64,000 bases of DNA from Clostridiaceae bacterium (GTDB taxonomy: Bacteria; Bacillota; Clostridia; Oscillospirales; Butyricicoccaceae), in contig JAGZOP010000005.1 in assembly GCA_018383195.1 (NCBI GenBank), forward strand, positions 29,507 to 93,506, written 5' to 3'. The notes below the pieces were generated by a model. That model was not told the origin of the DNA. It made no database searches and saw only the letters and a program-made list of their open reading frames with translations. Position 1 is the stretch's first letter. Every line of letters starts with the position of its first letter. Below, in pieces: positions 43,418 to 50,713 of this stretch. Both the position numbers and the translations under genes were made by a program.

Positions 43418-43948
43418 TCAAGAATATTTTTTCCGTCCGGATTCCAAATCATGCAGCGCACGCTGAAACAGCTCCAGATGATGCTCCTCATCCTGCCGGA
43501 TGCGCGCAATGAGCGCACGCGGCACACCTTCCATCCGTGTCTCCAAGCGGCGATATTCCGCGCACGCCTGCCGCTCGCTTTCGATGGCGCGGCGCAGCAT
43601 TCGGGATGCGTCACACTCGTATGATACCGCCCCCGCGGACCACCATGCCATACGGCCATTCCATTCGCTCAGCAGGCGCGGATCGCCGCCGAACGCAAGG
43701 ATCAGTTCCCCAAGCTTTTGCAGGTGCGTCATCTCCGTATGGGACACACAGGCAAACAATTCGGAAAGCTCCTCCTGCCCCGCCCTGCGCAGCAGCAGGC
43801 TGTCATAAAAGTATTCCGCAATCGCCGTCATCTCTCCCCTGCCGCCTGCGTAGACACGGCGCAGTTCCCGTACCAGACTGCGGTCGAGGTTTTGCCGCTC
43901 CACTACGGGCCACGGCGTCATCAACATATAATGCACACAGTTATTCAC
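43418..43948 (-). CDS. Ferritin-like diiron protein
   Basis: A 176-residue four-helix protein with ferritin/rubrerythrin-type ligand pattern: GEMTAIAEYFYDSLLL near residue 37, SHTEMTHLQKLGEL near 69, ESERQACAEYR near 123 and RQDEEHHLELF near 150. Probably a spore-associated or oxygen-defence diiron or dimanganese protein. GTG 43948 follows AGGAGG by 9 bp. Adjacent to dfx and the manganese catalase. Confidence 0.78.
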   Translation of the reverse strand: MNNCVHYMLMTPWPVVERQNLDRSLVRELRRVYAGGRGEMTAIAEYFYDSLLLRRAGQEELSELFACVSHTEMTHLQKLGELILAFGGDPRLLSEWNGRMAWWSAGAVSYECDASRMLRRAIESERQACAEYRRLETRMEGVPRALIARIRQDEEHHLELFQRALHDLESGRKKYS

Positions 43949-43989
43949 AGCAAATCGCCTCCTGCTCGGTTATCAACAGCTTATGCACA
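43941..43989. promoter_or_regulatory. Cluster of DnaA-box-like sequences
   Basis: TTATTCACA (43941-43949) and TTATGCACA (43981-43989) match TTATNCACA exactly; TTATCAACA (43970-43978) differs by one base. All are on the plus strand within 49 bp, about 80 bp upstream of the nrdD promoter. Confidence 0.55.
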
Positions 43990-44070
43990 AAGCTGTAAAA
44001 TTGTGCTTCACGAGAGTCGAGAAAAAAAACGTGAGATTTCGTGTAATGTGCCGAAAGGGTTTGCGCCACC

Positions 44071-44099
44071 TTGACAACGACTCGGAAACAGTCTAAAAT
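44071..44099 (+). promoter_or_regulatory. nrdD: Sigma-A promoter of nrdD
   Basis: -35 TTGACA (44071-44076), 17 bp, -10 TAAAAT (44094-44099). Transcription should start near 44106, exactly where a 12-bp dyad begins. Confidence 0.85.
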
Positions 44100-44105
44100 A
44101 CTAAG

Positions 44106-44152
44106 TACAGCTTGTCCAGAGACCCTATATCTTGTGCGGTGGACAAGCTGTA
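44106..44152 (+). promoter_or_regulatory. Dyad and NrdR-like box in the nrdD leader
   Basis: TACAGCTTGTCC (44106-44117) and GGACAAGCTGTA (44141-44152) are perfect 12-bp inverted repeats with a 23-bp centre. The centre contains ACCCTATATCTTGTGC (44122-44137), which matches 12 of 16 positions of the NrdR box. It could be a repressor site, an RNA hairpin, or both. Confidence 0.6.
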
Positions 44153-44219
44153 ACTACGAAATTTTGTGAAAATTGTGGTTTCCGCAATTTTTTTGCATTC
44201 TGAAAGGAAAGACAGGGCA

Positions 44220-46538
44220 ATGATTAAGCAAATCGTCAAGCGAGACGGCCGAACCGTGGATTTTGAGCTGGACAAAATTGCAGAAGCAATTTTCAAAGCA
44301 GCGCAGGCATCCGGCGGCCGGGATTATGACATGGCGACCGAGCTGGCCGGTCAGGTCGAATCTGCACTCGAAGCCGATTCGCTGACCTGCCCCACGGTCG
44401 AACAGGTACAGGATGTCGTGGAAAAGGTGCTGGTCAAAAACGGACACGCACGCACGGCGAAAAAATATATCCTCTACCGCAACGAGCGCACCCGTGTGCG
44501 TGAAATGAACACCCGCCTCATGAAAGTCTACGAGGATTTGACCTTCCAGTCCTCGCTCGAGAACGACGTCAAGCGCGAAAACGCCAACATCGACGGCGAT
44601 ACCGCCATGGGCACCATGCTCAAGTACGGCTCCGAGGGCGCCAAGCAGTTTTACGAGATGTTCATCCTCGACCCGGAGCACTCCAAGGCACACCGCGAGG
44701 GTGATATCCATATCCACGACCTCGACTTTTTGACGCTGACCACCACCTGCTGCCAGATCGACCTGCTCAAGCTGTTTGCGGACGGTTTCTCAACCGGTCA
44801 CGGCTTCCTGCGCGAGCCGAACGACATCCGCTCGTATTCGGCGCTTGCCTGCATCGCTATCCAGTCCAACCAAAACGACCAGCACGGCGGGCAGAGCGTT
44901 CCGAACTTTGATTATTCCATGGCACCGGGCGTCAAAAAGACCTTCCGCCGCGCCTTTACCGATAACCTTACCAAGGCGCTTGAGATTTATCTTGAGCAGG
45001 AGGACGGCGAACTGATGAGCAAGGCGGTCATCAGCCGCTGCGAAAAGGAAACCGATCTTTGGGCATGCCTTGCGGGGGACAACGGTTTTGATGAAGCGGT
45101 GCGCGCCGCACTGCTTGAACAGACTGACGAAAAGCTTACCGACAAAATCATGCGTTTTACCCGCAAATACGCGGTCAAGGAAACGCGCCGCGCAACCTAT
45201 CAGGCGATGGAAGCGCTGGTACATAACCTCAACACCATGCACTCCCGTGCAGGCGCACAGATTCCGTTCTCTTCGCTCAACTACGGCACTGACACCTCTC
45301 CCGAGGGGCATCTCGTTATGGAGTGCCTGCTGCTCGCAACCGAAGCCGGTCTCGGCAACGGCGAAACCTCGATTTTCCCCATCCACATTTTCAAGGTTAA
45401 GGACGGCATCAACTTCAACCCCGGCGAACCGAACTACGATCTGTTCCAGCTTGCGATGCGCGTATCGGCGAAACGCATGTTCCCGAACTTTTCGTTCCTC
45501 GACGCACCGTACAATCTCCAGTATTACCGTCCCGGTCATCCGGAAACCGAGTGCGCCTATATGGGATGCCGCACCCGCGTCATCGGCAACGTCTACGACC
45601 CCACCCGCGAAATTGTCAACGGCCGCGGCAACCTGTCGTTCACCTCGATCAATCTGCCGCGCATTGCCATCCGTTCGCACGGCGACATTGATTTCTTCTT
45701 CGAGGATCTCGACCGCAAGATTGATCTGGTCATCGATCAGCTTCTGTCCCGATTCAAAATTCAGTGCCAGAAAAAGGTACGCAACTATCCGTTCCTTATG
45801 GGTGAGGGTGTGTGGATTGATTCCGAGAAACTCGATCCGGACGATATGGTCGGCGAAGTTCTGAAGCACGGCACCTTAACCGCAGGCTTTATCGGTCTTG
45901 CCGAATGCCTCAAGGCGCTTATCGGCGTCCATCACGGCGAAAGCGAAGAGGCACAGAACCTCGGTCTTGAAATTGTCGGTCACATGCGCGACCGCATGGA
46001 TCAGGCTGCGAAACAGTACAAACTCAACTTCTCTCTCATCGCCACCCCGGCAGAGGGACTGTCCGGTCGCTTTGTCAAGCTTGACCGTGAACGCTACGGT
46101 TGTATCGAAGGCGTGACCGACCGCGAGTATTACACAAACTCGTTCCATGTACCGGTCTATTATCCGATCAGTGCATTTGAAAAAATCCGCCGCGAAGCGC
46201 CCTATCATGAGCTGACCAACGGCGGTCACATCAGCTATATTGAGCTGGACGGCGACCCGACCCAGAACCTCGAAGCGTTCGAACAGGTGGTACGCTACAT
46301 GAAGGAAGCCGGCATTGGCTATGGCGCTATCAACCACCCCATCGACCGCGACCCCATCTGCGGCTATACCGGCATCATCGGCGATGTATGTCCGCGCTGC
46401 GGCCGTCACGAGGGCGAAGGGGTACCGCTTGCCAAGCTGCATAAGCTCGGACTTTATAAGCATCTCAACAGCACCACAGTGGGATATCATGGCGATCCTG
46501 CGGAAGAAGCAGACCGTACCCCGAACCCGCTGCACTAA
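44220..46538 (+). CDS. nrdD: Class III anaerobic ribonucleotide reductase, catalytic subunit lacking glycyl-radical tail
   Basis: Oxygen-sensitive ribonucleoside-triphosphate reductase of 772 aa, supplying dNTPs under anaerobic conditions. Residues 1-95 form an ATP-cone (KQIVKRDGRTVDFELDKIAEAIF); the catalytic barrel follows with TTTCCQIDLLK near 183 and the thiol region; a zinc-site remnant CGYTG ... CPRCG lies near 720-735. The protein then ends in a unique ~35-residue tail (ending DRTPNPLH) with no RxxGY glycyl-radical motif. That motif is in the next small gene. ATG 44220 follows GAAAGG. Confidence 0.92.
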   Translation: MIKQIVKRDGRTVDFELDKIAEAIFKAAQASGGRDYDMATELAGQVESALEADSLTCPTVEQVQDVVEKVLVKNGHARTAKKYILYRNERTRVREMNTRLMKVYEDLTFQSSLENDVKRENANIDGDTAMGTMLKYGSEGAKQFYEMFILDPEHSKAHREGDIHIHDLDFLTLTTTCCQIDLLKLFADGFSTGHGFLREPNDIRSYSALACIAIQSNQNDQHGGQSVPNFDYSMAPGVKKTFRRAFTDNLTKALEIYLEQEDGELMSKAVISRCEKETDLWACLAGDNGFDEAVRAALLEQTDEKLTDKIMRFTRKYAVKETRRATYQAMEALVHNLNTMHSRAGAQIPFSSLNYGTDTSPEGHLVMECLLLATEAGLGNGETSIFPIHIFKVKDGINFNPGEPNYDLFQLAMRVSAKRMFPNFSFLDAPYNLQYYRPGHPETECAYMGCRTRVIGNVYDPTREIVNGRGNLSFTSINLPRIAIRSHGDIDFFFEDLDRKIDLVIDQLLSRFKIQCQKKVRNYPFLMGEGVWIDSEKLDPDDMVGEVLKHGTLTAGFIGLAECLKALIGVHHGESEEAQNLGLEIVGHMRDRMDQAAKQYKLNFSLIATPAEGLSGRFVKLDRERYGCIEGVTDREYYTNSFHVPVYYPISAFEKIRREAPYHELTNGGHISYIELDGDPTQNLEAFEQVVRYMKEAGIGYGAINHPIDRDPICGYTGIIGDVCPRCGRHEGEGVPLAKLHKLGLYKHLNSTTVGYHGDPAEEADRTPNPLH

Positions 46539-46580
46539 TTGATTTTTACTTACGCGACACAATGGAAAGGGAGTATTATC

Positions 46581-46784
46581 ATGGCAAAACAGTTTAAAGT
46601 CACCGAAGTAAACGGTGTAGATGTTGTCGGCGAGGGCGTTGGCTTTGAGCGCATCCGCCGGATTACCGGATATCTGGTTGGCACGCTCGACCGCTTCAAC
46701 AACGGCAAACGCGCAGAAGAGCACGACCGCGTCAAGCATGACGCATCTTCCTGCTGCTCCCTAACCGATAGCCGCACTGCATAA
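46581..46784 (+). CDS. Stand-alone glycyl-radical subunit of class III ribonucleotide reductase
   Basis: A 67-residue protein whose middle, FERIRRITGYLVGTLDRFNNG (residues ~22-42), is the C-terminal glycyl-radical segment of NrdD, with the radical Gly at about residue 30 in RITGYL. It has its own N-terminal ~20 residues, a ribosome site (AAAGGGA, ATG 46581) and a Cys pair near the end (SSCCS). It lies 42 bp after nrdD and 1 bp overlaps nrdG. It should dock on NrdD and be charged by NrdG, like the spare part YfiD for pyruvate formate-lyase. Confidence 0.85.
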   Translation: MAKQFKVTEVNGVDVVGEGVGFERIRRITGYLVGTLDRFNNGKRAEEHDRVKHDASSCCSLTDSRTA

Positions 46785-47290
46785 TGAAAATGCTGCATCT
46801 GGCTGGGATCGTCCCCGAATCTATTGTGGACGGTCCCGGCATTCGCTATACGGTTTTCGTTCAAGGCTGTCCGCATCACTGCGAAGGCTGCCATAACCCG
46901 CAGACGCATGCTTTCGGCGCCGGTACCGATACCGCACCCGAGGACATCCTCGCCGAACTGGACAAAAAGCCCTATCTCAAGGGCGTCACCCTGTCAGGCG
47001 GAGAGCCCTTCTGTCAAGCGGAAGCACTCGCGGAACTTGCCGCCAGCCTGAAAGCGCGCGGCAAGCATGTCATGGCGTATACCGGCTATACATTCGAGCA
47101 GCTGCTCGCGCTCGAGGACCCTTTTGTGCGCCCGCTGCTTGCGCAGCTCGACCTGCTGGTGGATGGTCCGTTTGTCCTTGCAGAAAAGAGTCTGGACCTC
47201 AAATTCCGCGGCAGCGCCAACCAGCGCGTCTTAGATGTCCCCGCCTCGCTTGCGGCAAACGCCGCAGTCTGGGCAGAGCAATACCGATAA
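46784..47290 (+). CDS. nrdG: Anaerobic ribonucleotide reductase activating enzyme
   Basis: Radical-SAM activase of 168 aa that generates the glycyl radical using S-adenosylmethionine and a [4Fe-4S] cluster. The motif CPHHCEGCHNPQTH (residues ~29-42; CxxxCxxC) and the SAM-binding GVTLSGGEPFCQ near 70 are clear. The start overlaps the stop of the glycyl-radical gene (TAATG). Confidence 0.95.
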   Translation: MKMLHLAGIVPESIVDGPGIRYTVFVQGCPHHCEGCHNPQTHAFGAGTDTAPEDILAELDKKPYLKGVTLSGGEPFCQAEALAELAASLKARGKHVMAYTGYTFEQLLALEDPFVRPLLAQLDLLVDGPFVLAEKSLDLKFRGSANQRVLDVPASLAANAAVWAEQYR

Positions 47291-47329
47291 CCTGCTGCCC
47301 CGCGCCTTGGGAGCAGAATCCCGGAAAGC

Positions 47330-47366
47330 AAAATATCCGTACCAAAGGGTACGGATATTTTTTCTC
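47330..47366 (+). terminator. Terminator of the nrd operon
   Basis: Stem AAATATCCGTACC / GGTACGGATATTT, loop AAAG, T run. Confidence 0.88.
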
Positions 47367-47383
47367 CCTCAGCCATAGCCGAA

Positions 47384-47418
47384 AAAAATCCCCCTGTTTT
47401 AAACAGGGGGATTTTCTG
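47384..47418 (-). terminator. Terminator of the DUF4914 gene
   Basis: Stem AAAATCCCCCTGTTT / AAACAGGGGGATTTT; with the previous hairpin it separates two convergent genes. Confidence 0.88.
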
Positions 47419-47424
47419 ATTCAT

Positions 47425-49296
47425 TTAGAAGTGCATCGGAGTCAGCTTGCAGTAATCCTCGATCGTACCGCCGTTGCGGAAACAGTCGATAATCTGCTTG
47501 CCGAGCGGGTCCAGTTCATCAGTATAGAACTTATCCAGCTCCTTTGCAAAGAAGTCGGTCAGAATCTTTGCACCTGCATCGTAGCCGTCCTCACCCATAC
47601 GGTCCTGCGTCTCAGTGCGCAGGAACTTGGAGCGGATGGACTGTCCTTCGATGGTCATCTCCTTCATCGCGTAGCCGAGCAGCGGGCAGCGCGCCGGCGT
47701 GACCTTCTCGGGCTTTACATGACCGTTGTGGCGGCCGAGCCATTCACGGCTGATCCATTCTGCTGCAAAACCGACCTTATATACACCGATATGCTGATTC
47801 GGAATCAATACATAACGGGTATTCGGATTGTCAATAATCTGCTTGAGCAGCAGGTTCGCCTGCTTGACGCGCAGACCGGTTGCAAACGGCCAGTAAGAAC
47901 CAACGCCTTCGCTCTTCAGTTCGCCGCCGCCCACGATGGACGGATTCTTAAAGCCGCGCGGCGCAACCAGACGCCACAGCCATGCCAGTGCCGGCGGAAT
48001 GAAATGCAACATGCCCATGATGCCATAGTTCGGGTTTTCCCGGGTAGACGGGGGCATACGGGTGCCGAACGAGCGGATATCAACCTCAACCGGCTCGGTC
48101 ACAATATGCGGCACCATGGCGCGCGGTACAATCGCACGCGGGTTCGGGCAGGGCTTGCCGTTGGAATCCAGTGTGTGCTCCCAAATCAAGCTGGTCGCGC
48201 CGACCATGCCCTGAATATTGAAGAAGCACAGCGGCTCGCTCGGCTCGGTGCAGATGCGCTCGTATACCGGGTCGCAGCCATAGTGGGTCACACCGTCCAT
48301 ACGCAGGAACCAGCCGTCCTCGCCATCGACCAATGCAAGCTTGCCGCTGCCGGTCTGAAGTCCCGGATAGCAGGTCGCCATATCGTCGCAGACCGGCTCA
48401 ATGGTCGCGGTCCGGCCAAGGTTCAAAATCGTTTTCTCACCGGTCACCGTGTTCACAGACAACAGCACACGACCGTCCTCGGTGCGGGAAACATCCTGAA
48501 GCATTTCGCTCTTGCCGCCGCCCGAAGCGCCTTCATGCATGATGACCAGTTCGTTGTCATACTGGGTTGTCAGTCTGCCGCAGGAAGCATGTGCGGTCAC
48601 CCAGTCCTCCTGCTCGCCGATATCGAGCAGCACCGAGTAAACGCCCTTCTTTGCGGACGGACCCGGATACAGGTTGTAGGAAAATACCTCATGGCAGTTG
48701 TCCAAACGGTTGTGCACAACCACCTGCTTGCCATTAAAGTGGGTATGACGGAACGGAGGCGCAACGTAAACAATTGCGCGCGGCTCATATCCTTCGGATT
48801 CCTCTGCGGAAACAAAACCCTGCAAGTGCGCCATTGCAAACGCAAAGAACGCTGCGTTGCGCGGGCAAATCAGCATGGAGCCATAACCATATACATTGCC
48901 GCCCGAATTAAACGGCATGAAAATCAGTTCCTGAGTCTTAAGCCATTCTAGTGTCTCTTTCTTCATATCAGAGAACGGGAAGCCATATACATCGGAAAAC
49001 CGCGGCTTATCGGTCGGCTTATCATCGCCGATACGCATGCAGTCGGGGTCACGGCGGCGCATATAGTCCTCTACATAGTTGACGACAACACCGTTCTTTG
49101 CACGGACAACGGTCGCCTCAGTGATGACGCCCTGACCGGGTACGTCATAAACGACGTCGTACTTTCCCGAGCGGCCGGTGCCGAAAACCATGTCATACAG
49201 TTCCTGCTTGGTGGTCGGGATGAAGATGCCCTTACAGTTTTCGATTACATCGACGATCTCGGGCGAAAAAGTGAATTTTCTCAGCAGTCGATTCAT
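47425..49296 (-). CDS. DUF4914 family protein, P-loop/PEPCK-like
   Basis: A 623-residue protein of the DUF4914 family found in anaerobic Firmicutes and Bacteroidetes. It has a nucleotide-binding loop IMHEGASGGGKSEML near residue 248 and the conserved blocks AYRRRDPDCM-type YMRRRDPDCM near 79 and FRHTHFNGKQVVVHNRLDN near 180. The loop pattern is like phosphoenolpyruvate carboxykinase, so a kinase or carboxykinase reaction is possible but not shown. ATG 49296 is 10 bp after GGAGG. Promoter TTGACG-17-TATAGT lies upstream. Codon use suggests strong expression. Confidence 0.82.
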   Translation of the reverse strand: MNRLLRKFTFSPEIVDVIENCKGIFIPTTKQELYDMVFGTGRSGKYDVVYDVPGQGVITEATVVRAKNGVVVNYVEDYMRRRDPDCMRIGDDKPTDKPRFSDVYGFPFSDMKKETLEWLKTQELIFMPFNSGGNVYGYGSMLICPRNAAFFAFAMAHLQGFVSAEESEGYEPRAIVYVAPPFRHTHFNGKQVVVHNRLDNCHEVFSYNLYPGPSAKKGVYSVLLDIGEQEDWVTAHASCGRLTTQYDNELVIMHEGASGGGKSEMLQDVSRTEDGRVLLSVNTVTGEKTILNLGRTATIEPVCDDMATCYPGLQTGSGKLALVDGEDGWFLRMDGVTHYGCDPVYERICTEPSEPLCFFNIQGMVGATSLIWEHTLDSNGKPCPNPRAIVPRAMVPHIVTEPVEVDIRSFGTRMPPSTRENPNYGIMGMLHFIPPALAWLWRLVAPRGFKNPSIVGGGELKSEGVGSYWPFATGLRVKQANLLLKQIIDNPNTRYVLIPNQHIGVYKVGFAAEWISREWLGRHNGHVKPEKVTPARCPLLGYAMKEMTIEGQSIRSKFLRTETQDRMGEDGYDAGAKILTDFFAKELDKFYTDELDPLGKQIIDCFRNGGTIEDYCKLTPMHF

Positions 49297-49412
49297 AGAA
49301 TCCATTCCTCCTTACGGCGGGCGGCCGTACTCTGCTGCATCGCAGAAACCGGCATCGCCAAGTATTATCCCCGCATTTTGAGGGAATAATCGAACGATTT
49401 ATCACTTATTTT

Positions 49413-49441
49413 ACTATACTACGAAATGCCTTTGCCGTCAA
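49413..49441 (-). promoter_or_regulatory. Promoter of the DUF4914 gene
   Basis: Minus strand: -35 TTGACG (49436-49441), 17 bp, -10 TATAGT (49413-49418), giving a ~110-nt leader. Confidence 0.75.
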
Positions 49442-49492
49442 TGTTATTTTTACCGAATTTGCAAGATTTCTCAGCGCAACTTGCATAATCTT

Positions 49493-50503
49493 TTATTTAC
49501 TGATTTGGTAATTGGTTTTCATCTGATCGAGCCTGAGTTGTGCAGCACGGTAACTCTGGTCGCTTGTCGGTGTACCTGCCGCTACCCCGAGCAAAGCTGC
49601 ATCTGCCGGCAGTACATAACCATATGTTTTCCAGCGTGTCATAGCTCGTTCATATGCAGTCTGTTCCTGCGCTCCCTGCATCTTCTGATACGCCATCGTC
49701 GGCAGCCCGTTCAAATACCCGGTCAATCCGGCAAGCGAAATGGAATAATTTCGATCGGCATTGTACTGACTTAACTGACTTTGTGCCTGTTGAAGCGCTG
49801 TGGACGCCTCGCCGGAATAGTACCCGCTCACAAGGCTGTTTTCCTGCATCGCCGCATCCCGTGCTGCTGCACTGCGCGCGGCAAGACGCGCCGCTGCCAA
49901 GCCGTTCTGATCGCTGCGGTAGGCATTGTCCATTGCCACGCGGCTGGTTTCCGTGTAACCCGAGGTCGGCGCGCCATAGGCGCCGCCCATATTCAGTCCA
50001 AGCGCGGCAAGTTTTTCCTCGTTGGCGAGCGCTGACCGCCTTGCGTTCACCTCCGTCTGCGTCATTCCCTGACGGTATGCCTGCTCAATCTCATCGTATT
50101 GTGCCTCAAGCTGTTTTCTGATATTCTCTTTTGCCGCTTCAAACGCCTGCAATCTTGCCTTCGCCGCCGCATCATACAGTCCGCTTACGCTGAGCGAACT
50201 TTTTTCCCCGCTCGACACCCAATAGGGACGGTATCCTTCGGTCCAAACCGAAACTGCATCATTGCTCCCCACCTTGCCCGCCAGTCCGAGCGCATCAATT
50301 TTTGCCTGCCGCTCCGCAAGCAACCTTCTGCGCTCCGCAGCATCCGTGGTATTCGCAATCGCCTCTGCATAATCAAAATCCGGATCAAACGATACCGACG
50401 AACCCGAGTTTCCCTTAGAACCGCCCGAACCTTTCTTTTTATTTACCGAGCTTGCGGCTTTCTGCGCTGCCTGAACCGCAGCCCCAATCATCGCCGACAG
50501 CAT
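49493..50503 (-). CDS. Phage-type structural protein, Ala/Gln-rich (possible ejection protein)
   Basis: A 336-residue, low-complexity helical protein: Gly/Ser/Lys-rich start, long Ala/Gln/Arg-rich helices (AAARLQAFEAAKENIRKQL; ALQQAQSQLSQY) that look coiled-coil. It is the last gene of the phage-like operon, after the nozzle-like gene. Podovirus internal or ejection proteins are often encoded here and look alike, but I see no definite match. ATG 50503 follows GAGGTG. Confidence 0.6.
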   Translation of the reverse strand: MLSAMIGAAVQAAQKAASSVNKKKGSGGSKGNSGSSVSFDPDFDYAEAIANTTDAAERRRLLAERQAKIDALGLAGKVGSNDAVSVWTEGYRPYWVSSGEKSSLSVSGLYDAAAKARLQAFEAAKENIRKQLEAQYDEIEQAYRQGMTQTEVNARRSALANEEKLAALGLNMGGAYGAPTSGYTETSRVAMDNAYRSDQNGLAAARLAARSAAARDAAMQENSLVSGYYSGEASTALQQAQSQLSQYNADRNYSISLAGLTGYLNGLPTMAYQKMQGAQEQTAYERAMTRWKTYGYVLPADAALLGVAAGTPTSDQSYRAAQLRLDQMKTNYQISK

Positions 50504-50539
50504 GCCTCTCACCTCTCATTCATTCTCTGTATCAAACCT

Positions 50540-50698
50540 TCACTTGGTCTTTCCGTTGACCTTACATCCCAGATACCCGCCAATCGCGCCGACTGCGGCA
50601 GAACACAGGCTCTCCATGCCCATGAACACCGCGCACAGGCACACCACGCCGAGCGCCGCCAGCGCCACGGTATCGTTATCGCAAAACCTCCATTTCAT
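50540..50698 (-). CDS. Small two-helix membrane protein in phage operon
   Basis: A 52-residue protein (MKWRFCDNDTVALAAL...) with two hydrophobic segments, about residues 10-27 and 31-45, and a basic tail (CKVNGKTK). AAAGGAG is 7 bp upstream of ATG 50698. Size and topology fit a holin-like or membrane accessory protein of the phage operon, but there is no endolysin nearby, so this is speculative. Confidence 0.65.
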   Translation of the reverse strand: MKWRFCDNDTVALAALGVVCLCAVFMGMESLCSAAVGAIGGYLGCKVNGKTK

Positions 50699-50713
50699 AT
50701 TCTCTCTCCTTTC

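Noticed and set aside
44106..44152. The 12-bp dyad before nrdD as an intrinsic terminator
   Set aside because: It starts at the predicted transcription start, has a 23-nt loop and is not followed by a T run.
46538..46581. Frameshift or sequencing error between nrdD and the glycyl-radical gene
   Set aside because: Both proteins have additional sequence at the junction, and the small gene has its own AAAGGGA site and start, so a designed split is more likely.
47431..48951. Long plus-strand frame opposite the DUF4914 gene
   Set aside because: Antisense to a clearly coding gene with a conserved P-loop; GC-rich codon bias commonly opens such frames.
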